A stretch of 13,314 nt of DNA, from positions 1 to 13,314 of the forward strand of contig JAHXHT010000037.1 of the NCBI GenBank assembly GCA_025656435.1, given 5' to 3'. Position numbers and translations under genes: made by a program. The DNA comes from Candidatus Thiodiazotropha sp. (ex Gloverina cf. vestifex) (GTDB taxonomy: Bacteria; Pseudomonadota; Gammaproteobacteria; Chromatiales; Chromatiaceae). Every line of letters starts with the position of its first letter. Position 1 is the first letter of the stretch. Below are positions 1 through 6,110 of this stretch, piece by piece. Under the pieces are notes generated by a model that made no database searches, was not told the origin of the DNA, and saw nothing but the letters and a program-made list of their open reading frames with translations.

Positions 1-17
1 GGTCGGGGCATAACGGC

Positions 18-81
18 TGTCGCGTTGGCGAGTCGATTTTGGGGACTCGGATGTCCCAAAATCTTTCACGAGGTAGCGACA
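18..81. repeat. Nested palindromic element at left edge
   Basis: A perfect 9-bp inverted repeat (GATTTTGGG at 35-43, CCCAAAATC at 55-63) encloses an 11-nt loop. It sits inside an outer 6-bp pair (TGTCGC at 18-23, GCGACA at 76-81). The bases between inner and outer stems do not pair well. There is no T-run after the inner stem, so it does not look like a standard rho-independent terminator. It lies just before the point where a coding frame opens, so it may be a dispersed palindromic repeat near or inside a decayed gene. No second copy is seen in this window. Confidence 0.5.
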
Positions 82-172
82 CGCTTGGGAACCCATCGTC
101 AATGCCCTCTCACGTATGGCCAATACCCTGAGGGAACCTTCTGCGCTGGCGCAACTCTATGAGAGTGACTTC
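77..172 (+). pseudogene. Possible 5' part of a frameshifted gene, in a different frame from the downstream ORF
   Basis: After a TAG at 74-76 this frame stays open and reads like a real protein: ...AWEPIVNALSRMAN..., then ...SALAQLYESDF..., with helical, amphipathic composition and codon choice like the neighbouring genes. It continues naturally into the frame starting at 159 if one extra base (or two missing bases) is assumed around 158-174. The other two frames here read poorly. No good start codon with a ribosome binding site is seen; ATG at 116 is the only in-frame candidate. It could be a decayed gene, a sequencing error, or chance openness of a short stretch. Confidence 0.35.
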
Positions 173-464
173 AGAAATACACCGGGCGACCGGTTCTCTG
201 CTACGACAGGACCTGGAGAAACAAAATCCCGGCAGACCTTGGCGTTTGTTACTGATGAACCAAGCCATTATTGCCACGCGTAGTCATCAGGCCGAGTTGA
301 TCGACGAAGCCTACCAGGTGCTGGTCGAAGCCCTGCCTGAAGAAGCTTTGCGGTTCTTCGAAGAGGGGATGCAGCAGATGGAGGCGCTAAACTATCCTGA
401 GGTTGCCCGGCAGGTAGTGGAAAAATATTACAATCTTTGGAACATCCCGAAAACGCTGCACTAA
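159..464 (+). CDS. Hypothetical protein, probably only the C-terminal part of a longer gene
   Basis: I do not recognise this family. The 101-residue product is soluble and mostly helical: a basic, polar first third, a central segment (residues about 33-55, NQAIIATRSHQAELIDEAYQ), then an acidic stretch rich in Glu, Met and Gln, ending WNIPKTLH. No signal peptide or membrane segment is visible. The ATG at 159 has no clear Shine-Dalgarno sequence, and the frame immediately upstream is closed by TGA at 129-131. A different frame upstream (77-172) looks coding and would join it after a one-base shift, so this is more likely the 3' end of a larger broken gene than a complete small one. It ends 22 bp before yciB on the same strand and could be co-transcribed with it. 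Confidence 0.5.
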   Translation: MRVTSEIHRATGSLLRQDLEKQNPGRPWRLLLMNQAIIATRSHQAELIDEAYQVLVEALPEEALRFFEEGMQQMEALNYPEVARQVVEKYYNLWNIPKTLH

Positions 465-486
465 TTGAGACAATACAAGACCGAGC

Positions 487-1152
487 ATGAAGTTTCTCGC
501 CGATTTTTTCCCTGTCATTCTTTTTTTTCTGGCCTATCAATTCTTTGGTATTTATACGGCCACTGCAGTCGCCATCACCGCCTCTGTGCTGCAGGTGGGT
601 TACAACTGGCTGCGAAACGGCAGCGTTGAGAAGATACACTGGATCACCCTGGCGATTCTGGTCGTCTTTGGCGGGCTGACCCTGCTGCTGCAGGATCGCA
701 CCTTCATCATGTGGAAACCGACGGTGATCAACTGGTTATTCGGACTGGTGTTGCTGGCCAGCCAGTTCATTGGCCAGAAAACCCTGATTCAGCGCATGAT
801 GGAGGGAAACATCGAGCTGCCCGACAATATCTGGCCACGGCTCAATCTTGCCTGGTCACTCTTCTTCATCATGCTGGGCTTTCTCAATCTCTATGTCGCC
901 AATGACTTCTTCGTTGCCGAGGCCCAACTCATAGCACTCACCGGTCTCCAGCAGATCGATTTCGATCAATGTACAGCGCTGTTTCAGGGCGGCAACCTGG
1001 AGATGTGCAATACTGCACACTCTCTCGAACAGGGCTGGGTCAATTTCAAGCTGTTTGGCATGATGGGACTGACGCTTGCCTTCGCTATCCTGCAGGCTTT
1101 CTATCTCGCACGCTATATGCCGGACAATACCATCGAACAAGAGGAAAACTAA
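487..1152 (+). CDS. yciB: Septation protein A / inner membrane protein YciB
   Basis: YciB (IspA/IspZ) is a polytopic inner membrane protein linked to cell division and envelope integrity; its biochemical role is still poorly defined. The start MKFLADFFPVILFF, the central WKPTVINW, the segment PDNIWPRLNLAWSLFF and the C-terminal WVNFKLFG...YMP are typical of the family. Hydrophobic segments lie near residues 5-20, 22-40, 51-68, 80-96, 119-141 and 185-207. At 221 residues it is longer than the usual roughly 180-200. The extra length is an insertion at about 141-183, between the last two membrane segments, containing Cys162 and Cys174. It lies 22 bp after the upstream ORF and 1 bp before yciI, so it is probably co-transcribed with yciI. 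There is no strong Shine-Dalgarno sequence before the ATG. Confidence 0.93.
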   Translation: MKFLADFFPVILFFLAYQFFGIYTATAVAITASVLQVGYNWLRNGSVEKIHWITLAILVVFGGLTLLLQDRTFIMWKPTVINWLFGLVLLASQFIGQKTLIQRMMEGNIELPDNIWPRLNLAWSLFFIMLGFLNLYVANDFFVAEAQLIALTGLQQIDFDQCTALFQGGNLEMCNTAHSLEQGWVNFKLFGMMGLTLAFAILQAFYLARYMPDNTIEQEEN

Positions 1153-1153
1153 C

Positions 1154-1456
1154 GTGTTTTACGCCATCCTTGCCGAGGACCGTGAAGACAGCCTGGAGCA
1201 ACGACTCAAGGTACGTCCCAAACATGTCGAGCGACTGAAACAGTTACAACACGAGGGGCGCCTGCTGCTGGCCGGGCCACATCCCGCCATCGATGCGGAA
1301 GATCCGGGTCCGGCGGGCTTTTCGGGTAGCCTCATCGTGGCCGAATTTGATGATCTCACGAGCGCCAAAGCCTGGGCCGATGAGGATCCCTATATCAAAG
1401 CCGGGGTCTATGCCCGTGTCACCGTCAAACCCTTTAACAAAGCACTTCCTGCCTGA
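1154..1456 (+). CDS. yciI: YciI family protein
   Basis: This is a 100-residue YCII-domain protein (ferredoxin-like fold; the family is mostly of unknown function, with some relatives acting as hydrolases or dehalogenases). It is cytosolic. It shows the family pattern: an N-terminal strand FYAILAED, conserved His24 (RPKHVERL), the GRLLLAGP turn, and the C-terminal ADEDPY motif (Asp78-Pro79-Tyr80). I place the start at GTG 1154, one base after the yciB stop, because a GAGG Shine-Dalgarno at 1141-1144 sits correctly before it and the protein then begins exactly at the family's first strand. An upstream in-frame ATG at 1076 would lie deep inside yciB and is unlikely. Adjacency to yciB matches the arrangement in many gammaproteobacteria. 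Confidence 0.92.
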   Translation: MFYAILAEDREDSLEQRLKVRPKHVERLKQLQHEGRLLLAGPHPAIDAEDPGPAGFSGSLIVAEFDDLTSAKAWADEDPYIKAGVYARVTVKPFNKALPA

Positions 1457-1499
1457 CAACAGGAAACAGAAAAACCTCAATCATAAGTTTAAGGTAGAT

Positions 1500-2525
1500 A
1501 TGATTATGAAGAAACAGATCCTCCTCGCCGCACTCTGTAGCGCCGTGCTACTGGTTGGCTGTAACGAGACAGCTGACAAGGTGCCGACGGTGCCCGCACC
1601 GGCTAAATCAGAGACCGCCCAGGAGCAGGCGCCTGCACAAACAGACATGGACGAAAACACCTTGCTGACAGTCAATGGCGATCAGGTCAGCAAAGCGATG
1701 TACGGGCTCTATTTTCAAGACCGCATGCGTAACGTCCCCGATGCCCAGAACTCGCCTCAAATGCAGATGAGCGTGCTCAATGAGTTATCGAATGTACTGA
1801 TTGTGGCGCAGGATGCCGAGAAGAAAGGTATCGATAAGCGGCCAGAGATCGAAGCAACTCTGACACTACTGAAAGCCAAACTGCTGACCCAGACGGTAAT
1901 TCAAGAGTACGCTGAATCCCATCAGCCTACTGATGAACAGATCAAGACGTACTATGAAGCGGAGTACGCCAGCCAGGGAAATAAGGAGTACAAAGCCAGG
2001 CATATCCTGGTGAAGGAAGAAGAGGCAGCCAGATCACTCATCACAGAACTGGATGGCGGGGCAGACTTTGCCGAATCAGCAAAGACCCACTCCACAGACC
2101 CGACCGGAAAAAACGGTGGTGACCTGGGTTGGTTTGATCCCGCCCAAATGGTTCAACCCTTCTCCGAAGCTGTCGTTTCTATGGAAAAAGGCAGCTACAC
2201 AAAGACACCGGTACAGACCCAGTTCGGCTGGCATGTGATCTTGTTAGAGGATAGCCGCGATACCGAGGCTCCCACACTGGACGGTGTACGTGGTGACATC
2301 ATCACCAAACTGCAACAACAGTCATTGGCCGCCTACATGCAGGGATTACGTGATGAGAGCAAGATCATTTTCAACGAGATGAATGCAGTGAAGGCACAAC
2401 CGGCAGAGAGTGCTGGTGCCGCGTCAGAAGAATCGAAGCCGATGGATGATAGTGCAGCAATAGAAGCAGCACCGGCAGTAGACACAAGCGCATCCACTGA
2501 TGAGGCAAAACCCGCTTCAGAGTAA
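1500..2525 (+). CDS. Parvulin-type peptidyl-prolyl cis-trans isomerase, lipoprotein
   Basis: This is a SurA/PpiC/PrsA-like folding factor that isomerises Xaa-Pro bonds in the periplasm. From ATG 1500 the protein has 341 residues: a signal peptide with lipobox LLVGC (lipidated Cys21, followed by Asn, which does not give inner membrane retention and so suggests the outer membrane); a Pro/Ala/Glu-rich spacer to about 50; a helical chaperone-like region about 52-150; a rotamase domain about 163-252 (ARHILV with His168, GGDLGWF, FGWHVI with His245); and a low-complexity Ala/Ser/Glu tail about 295-341. An alternative ATG lies two codons downstream (1506). AAGG at 1491-1494 favours 1500. The frame is also open upstream into yciI, but those starts would lack a signal peptide. 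It follows yciI by 43 bp, is probably in the same transcript, and ends 15 bp before a strong terminator. Confidence 0.9.
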   Translation: MIMKKQILLAALCSAVLLVGCNETADKVPTVPAPAKSETAQEQAPAQTDMDENTLLTVNGDQVSKAMYGLYFQDRMRNVPDAQNSPQMQMSVLNELSNVLIVAQDAEKKGIDKRPEIEATLTLLKAKLLTQTVIQEYAESHQPTDEQIKTYYEAEYASQGNKEYKARHILVKEEEAARSLITELDGGADFAESAKTHSTDPTGKNGGDLGWFDPAQMVQPFSEAVVSMEKGSYTKTPVQTQFGWHVILLEDSRDTEAPTLDGVRGDIITKLQQQSLAAYMQGLRDESKIIFNEMNAVKAQPAESAGAASEESKPMDDSAAIEAAPAVDTSASTDEAKPASE

Positions 2526-2540
2526 GCGTATCTCTTCCAT

Positions 2541-2570
2541 AAAAAAGGCGGGCCTGGACCCGCCTTTTTT
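2541..2570. terminator. Strong bidirectional rho-independent terminator
   Basis: A perfect 12-bp stem (AAAAAAGGCGGG at 2541-2552 pairing with CCCGCCTTTTTT at 2559-2570) encloses a 6-nt loop. The G+C-rich core followed by six T on one side and six A on the other lets it act in both directions. It lies 15 bp after the isomerase stop, and could also stop transcripts arriving from the minus-strand gene ending at 2701. Confidence 0.93.
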
Positions 2571-2580
2571 ATTGCAGCTC

Positions 2581-2685
2581 GTAGGTTGGGCCGACAAAGG
2601 AGGCCCAACAACCCGCCTCACTATAACGCTTTTCATTTGAAAATATAGAGAACGACGTTGGGCCTCCTTCGTCGGCCCAACCTAC
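2581..2685. repeat. Inverted pair of REP-type hairpins (REPIN/BIME-like)
   Basis: Two 29-nt arms, 2581-2609 and 2657-2685, are reverse complements with a single mismatch, which lies in the hairpin loop (2596). Each arm is itself a hairpin: GTTGGGCC, 9-nt loop, GGCCCAAC. Each carries a GTAG tetranucleotide at the outer end (2581-2584, and CTAC at 2682-2685). A GTAG-type head followed by a short palindrome, in an inverted pair, is the layout known for REP sequences mobilised by REP-associated tyrosine transposases (RAYT). The 47-nt spacer is A+T-rich and has no ORF. No transposase gene is in the window. Confidence 0.85.
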
Positions 2686-2700
2686 AAACTGTGTGGAAGC

Positions 2701-2994
2701 TCAATCATCGGAGGGCGTCTTTACCTTGCCGATATTACTGATGGGCACCACCTTCGATTTGGGGGGTTCATCCACGAAATAGGGCCGCTCTTCCACGGTT
2801 CTGCCAGCGTCGTCAGCCAACTCCTTCTCCCGCGCCGTAATCAATCCGAGGCACTGTCGGATATCCTGAATCGTCTGTTCAGATAATGGATGTCTGAGAC
2901 TCTTATGCTCAGGCGTCACTTCCCGAACGATGGAGGTGAGGACTTTGCGCATCACCATCATGATCTCACGCTCTTTGTTGGACGAATCACTCAT
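2701..2994 (-). CDS. Small conserved-looking hypothetical protein downstream of ligA
   Basis: This 97-residue soluble protein has no signal peptide or membrane segment. The first half is helical and basic (MMVMRKVLTSIVREVTPE), followed by HPLSEQTIQDIRQCLGLIT and AREKELADDAGRT, and a Pro/charged tail with FVDEPPKSKVVPIS. I recall similar small proteins of unknown function near ligA in other gammaproteobacteria, but cannot verify that here. I chose ATG 2994; an in-frame GTG four codons upstream (3006) is possible, and neither has a strong Shine-Dalgarno. It lies 148 bp downstream of ligA on the same strand, so it could be the last gene of the smc-zipA-ligA transcript or have its own promoter. 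Its transcript would run into the REP pair and the bidirectional terminator. Confidence 0.75.
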   Translation of the reverse strand: MSDSSNKEREIMMVMRKVLTSIVREVTPEHKSLRHPLSEQTIQDIRQCLGLITAREKELADDAGRTVEERPYFVDEPPKSKVVPISNIGKVKTPSDD

Positions 2995-3142
2995 TGCTCT
3001 ACACACTCTGAATTCTGATAAATCCCCTGCTCCACCATTGATTGCTTCGATTTCGGTGCAGCGGAAACGTAATTGATGGTTTAGCTTAACGGAAGGTCAA
3101 CCCCACATACCAGCGGGGATTCCCTCTTTACCCTTTGTGCCC

Positions 3143-5176
3143 TCAATGCTCGACAGATGGCTTCAGCAGATCCTGCAACCCAGTCTCATCGAGTATGGGA
3201 ATATCCAGCTTCTCAGCTTTGGTACGTTTTGAACCTGCGGCTTCTCCCGCGATTACATAGTCAGTCTTTTTTGACACGCTCCCGGTAATCTTTGCACCCA
3301 TGGCCTCCAGTTCGGTCTTGATCTCATCACGAGAACGGCTCAGTGTGCCGGTAATGACGATGGTTTTACCAAGCAGCGGCAGTTGATCCTCACTGACGCG
3401 TTCGACTTCCGGCCACTGCAGTCCTCTATCCAGCAATGCCGCTATCACATCCCGATTATGATCCTGCCGGAAGAAGGCGAGAATATGTTTAGCCACTACA
3501 GGCCCTACGTCCGGCGTCTGTTGCAGCTGTTCCTCATCTGCTTTTTGAATCGCTTCAAGGGTGCCGAACTGGCTGGCCAATGATTGGGCAGTCGCTTCCC
3601 CCACTTCACGAATTCCCAAAGCATAGAGAAATCGTGACAATGTGGTCTGCTTACTCTTATCCAGGGCATCAAGCAGGTTCTGTGCGGATTTTTCCGCCAT
3701 TCGTTCAAGACCGCTTAGCTGTTCAAGACTGAGCGTAAAAAGGTCCGCCGGGCTATCTACCAGATGCTGCTCGACCAACTGCTCCACCATCTTATCGCCC
3801 AGGCCTTCAATATCCATCGCTTTACGTGACGCGAAGTGCTTCAAGGCCTCTTTGCGCTGCGCGGGACAGTAGAGCCCACCGGAGCAACGGGCAACTGCCT
3901 CCCTTTCGGGTTTATCGATATCCGACCCACAGATGGGACAATGTTTGGGAAGTGACACCGCCTCAGGACGATCGTCTCTTTCAGGATTAACCACCGAGAC
4001 CACCTCAGGGATAACATCGCCCGCACGCCTAACGATAACAGTATCGCCTTGTCTCACATCTTTGCGTGCCACCTCTTCCATATTATGCAGCGTTGCATTG
4101 CTGACGGTGACACCGCCCACAAAGACAGGCTTCAGTCTGGCCACTGGGGTGACTGCACCCGTGCGGCCAACCTGGAATTCGATGGACTCGACACAGGTCA
4201 GCATCTCTTGTGCAGGAAATTTATAGGCTATGGCCCAGCGAGGCGCTCTTGAGACGGCACCCAGTTTCCGTTGCAGTTTTAACTGATCAACTTTAAATAC
4301 CACACCGTCGATGTCATAAGGCAGGTCATCCCGCTGAGTGCTGATGCTCTGATAGTAGCGAATGCATGCTGCTACATCGGTGACAACTTCAGATACTGGG
4401 GATACAGGTAGCCCCCAATCCTTCAGTCGATCCATACTGGCGCTTTGGCTCTCGGCTATCTGGTCGCAAGAAACTTCGCCCAATCCGTAGGCGAAAAAAC
4501 TCAATGGTCGCTTGGCAGTGAGTCGTGGATCGAGTTGCCGGAGAGAACCAGCTGCAGCATTGCGGGGATTAACGAAGGTCTTTTCCCCGGCATCTCTGGC
4601 ACGCTGATTCAATGATTCGAAACCCTTGCGTGGCATGAACACTTCACCCCGTACTTCAAGCACGTCGGGCCATCCCTCTCCACTGAGTTTAAGCGGGATC
4701 GCCTTGATTGTTCTGACATTGCTGGTCACGTTTTCCCCACGGGTACCGTCCCCACGGGTCGCTCCCTGTACCAGTCTCCCATTTCCATAACGCAGATTGA
4801 GTGCCAGGCCATCAAGTTTGGGCTCAGCCTGGTAGCGAATCGGTTCTTCAGCGGAAAGCTTCAGCCGTTCCCGGATACGTCGATCGAAATCGGCCAGCTC
4901 CTCCTCATCGAATGCATTGTCGAGAGAGAGCATGGGTAGCTTGTGGGCCACTTCATCAAATCCATCGAGAGGCTTATCACCAACACGTTGAGTCGGGGAA
5001 TCCGGGGTGATGAGATCCGGATATTGTGCCTCCAGCGTCTGCAACTCCCGCAGCAGACGGTCATACTCCACATCGGGAATGACCGGGGCATCAAACACAT
5101 AGTATTGGCGATTGTGGTAGTCGAGCTCGGATCGCAGCACTTCCACTCGAAGCGCTGCGGATTGCGTCTTCTTCAA
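3143..5176 (-). CDS. ligA: NAD-dependent DNA ligase LigA
   Basis: LigA seals nicks in duplex DNA in replication and repair, using NAD+. The 677-residue protein is full length. It has the Ia NAD-binding region about 1-70 (HNRQYYVFDAPVIPDVEYD); the nucleotidyltransferase core with catalytic Lys120 in AEPKLDGLAL and the RGDGTRGE motif; an OB fold about 320-400; a four-cysteine zinc site (Cys413, Cys416, Cys431, Cys437); helix-hairpin-helix repeats about 450-580; and a BRCT domain about 600-672 (GKTIVITGTL, KTDYVIAGEAAGSK). The start is TTG at 5176, overlapping the zipA TGA in TTGA. A strong Shine-Dalgarno (GGAGGA, plus-strand 5181-5186) lies just upstream and supports this start. Translation is therefore probably coupled to zipA. 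Confidence 0.97.
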   Translation of the reverse strand: MKKTQSAALRVEVLRSELDYHNRQYYVFDAPVIPDVEYDRLLRELQTLEAQYPDLITPDSPTQRVGDKPLDGFDEVAHKLPMLSLDNAFDEEELADFDRRIRERLKLSAEEPIRYQAEPKLDGLALNLRYGNGRLVQGATRGDGTRGENVTSNVRTIKAIPLKLSGEGWPDVLEVRGEVFMPRKGFESLNQRARDAGEKTFVNPRNAAAGSLRQLDPRLTAKRPLSFFAYGLGEVSCDQIAESQSASMDRLKDWGLPVSPVSEVVTDVAACIRYYQSISTQRDDLPYDIDGVVFKVDQLKLQRKLGAVSRAPRWAIAYKFPAQEMLTCVESIEFQVGRTGAVTPVARLKPVFVGGVTVSNATLHNMEEVARKDVRQGDTVIVRRAGDVIPEVVSVVNPERDDRPEAVSLPKHCPICGSDIDKPEREAVARCSGGLYCPAQRKEALKHFASRKAMDIEGLGDKMVEQLVEQHLVDSPADLFTLSLEQLSGLERMAEKSAQNLLDALDKSKQTTLSRFLYALGIREVGEATAQSLASQFGTLEAIQKADEEQLQQTPDVGPVVAKHILAFFRQDHNRDVIAALLDRGLQWPEVERVSEDQLPLLGKTIVITGTLSRSRDEIKTELEAMGAKITGSVSKKTDYVIAGEAAGSKRTKAEKLDIPILDETGLQDLLKPSVEH

Positions 5177-6108
5177 CCCTTCCTCCGGGCTAACTGTATC
5201 TGACGTTTGTGCTCCATGATCCTTTCACGCAGGTGCTCAATGGTCTGCTTGGTCAATGCGCTATGTGTGTCATCCTGCAGATCGCCCTGCAGCATTGCCG
5301 ATAAACGTTCAGCGGTGTAGAGCATGTCGGAGAAGATCATCAAACCATCGCCAGGCCCAGGTAACTGGGTAAAGAGCGTCAAACCGGGGGTGGAGAATTC
5401 CTGCATGGATTTGAGCGGAAATACACCCGGCTCCACCATGCTGGCAAGACTGTATAAAACCTTATTCGAGCCGTCCGATGACAGCCTCTGGTAGATCGCC
5501 AACTCTGACAGTTGCATCCCAGTCTCTTGCATCGCTTTCTCAATAGCAACACCATCGAATGGGGTCTTTTTCGTACGAATATTGATTTGGAGGATCAAAT
5601 CAGGGACGTCTACCGGAGACTCTTCCTGTGCACTGAAGGTGAAGAGATCCTGTTGTTCCATCGATTCGGATGGCGAGCCCTCATCTGGCTCATCCATTGA
5701 GTCAGGTGAAAACTCCAGTTTGCTTTCGACCAGATTGTCGATACCCGGAATTGGGCTGTCATCAATCCTGATACTATCCAGACTCTCGGGCTCCTCATTG
5801 AAGGCCGAGTGTTTTCTTGCTCCTTCGAGCACCGAGCTCTCTGTTGTATCCGCCAGGTCCTCATCCTCAGCTTCGTAGGGTTCCGCATCCCCATCTTCGT
5901 AAGGCTCCGCATCCTCGTCTTCGTAAGGTTCAGTAGAAAATGATGGTTCAGTTGCCCTGGCATCAACGGCAGACTGCATCTTTTCAGTCACACGCCTGCG
6001 TGCCTGGGCGGATTCTTTTTTACGCCGCTGTGTTTCGTAGAGGTAGATCGCACCGAGAAAGATGACGCCGGCGACTAGCAGAACAATTCGCAGTATCGTG
6101 GCGTCCAA
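5173..6108 (-). CDS. zipA: Cell division protein ZipA
   Basis: ZipA tethers FtsZ polymers to the inner membrane during Z-ring assembly. The 311-residue protein has the expected order: one N-terminal membrane anchor (residues about 6-26), a short basic stretch (QRRKKESAQARRRV), a long acidic linker (about 50-165), and a C-terminal FtsZ-binding domain (about 168-303: LILQINIRTKKTPFDG, SELAIYQR, PGLTLFTQLPGP, MLYTAERLS). The linker contains three tandem 8-residue EPYExxDx repeats. The start is TTG 6108, 2 bp after the smc stop; no ATG or GTG lies close by that keeps the anchor at the N terminus. No Shine-Dalgarno is at normal spacing (the nearest purine run is about 25 nt upstream), so translation may rely on coupling to smc. 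The gene overlaps ligA by 3 bp. Confidence 0.92.
   Translation of the reverse strand: MDATILRIVLLVAGVIFLGAIYLYETQRRKKESAQARRRVTEKMQSAVDARATEPSFSTEPYEDEDAEPYEDGDAEPYEAEDEDLADTTESSVLEGARKHSAFNEEPESLDSIRIDDSPIPGIDNLVESKLEFSPDSMDEPDEGSPSESMEQQDLFTFSAQEESPVDVPDLILQINIRTKKTPFDGVAIEKAMQETGMQLSELAIYQRLSSDGSNKVLYSLASMVEPGVFPLKSMQEFSTPGLTLFTQLPGPGDGLMIFSDMLYTAERLSAMLQGDLQDDTHSALTKQTIEHLRERIMEHKRQIQLARRKG
5860..5931 (-). repeat. 24-bp tandem repeat, three copies, in the zipA linker
   Basis: Three consecutive in-frame 24-bp units encode EPYEDEDA, EPYEDGDA and EPYEAEDE (ZipA residues 60-83). The DNA units are close to each other, which suggests recent slippage or duplication. The unit is a multiple of three, so copy-number changes would keep the frame and alter only linker length and charge. 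Confidence 0.8.
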
Positions 6109-6110
6109 TT

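Noticed and set aside
1076..1153. Extended yciI start at ATG 1076
   Set aside because: Would overlap yciB by 77 bp and add residues not found in the family; GTG 1154 has a good Shine-Dalgarno and the right N terminus.
1293..1499. Extended N terminus of the isomerase inside yciI
   Set aside because: It would bury the lipoprotein signal peptide; the lipobox at MIMKKQ...LLVGC requires a start at 1500 or 1506.
3090..3130. Hairpin between ligA and the small downstream gene (CCCC...GGGG)
   Set aside because: The stem is only four pairs with a 10-nt loop and no T-run on the minus strand; not a credible terminator.
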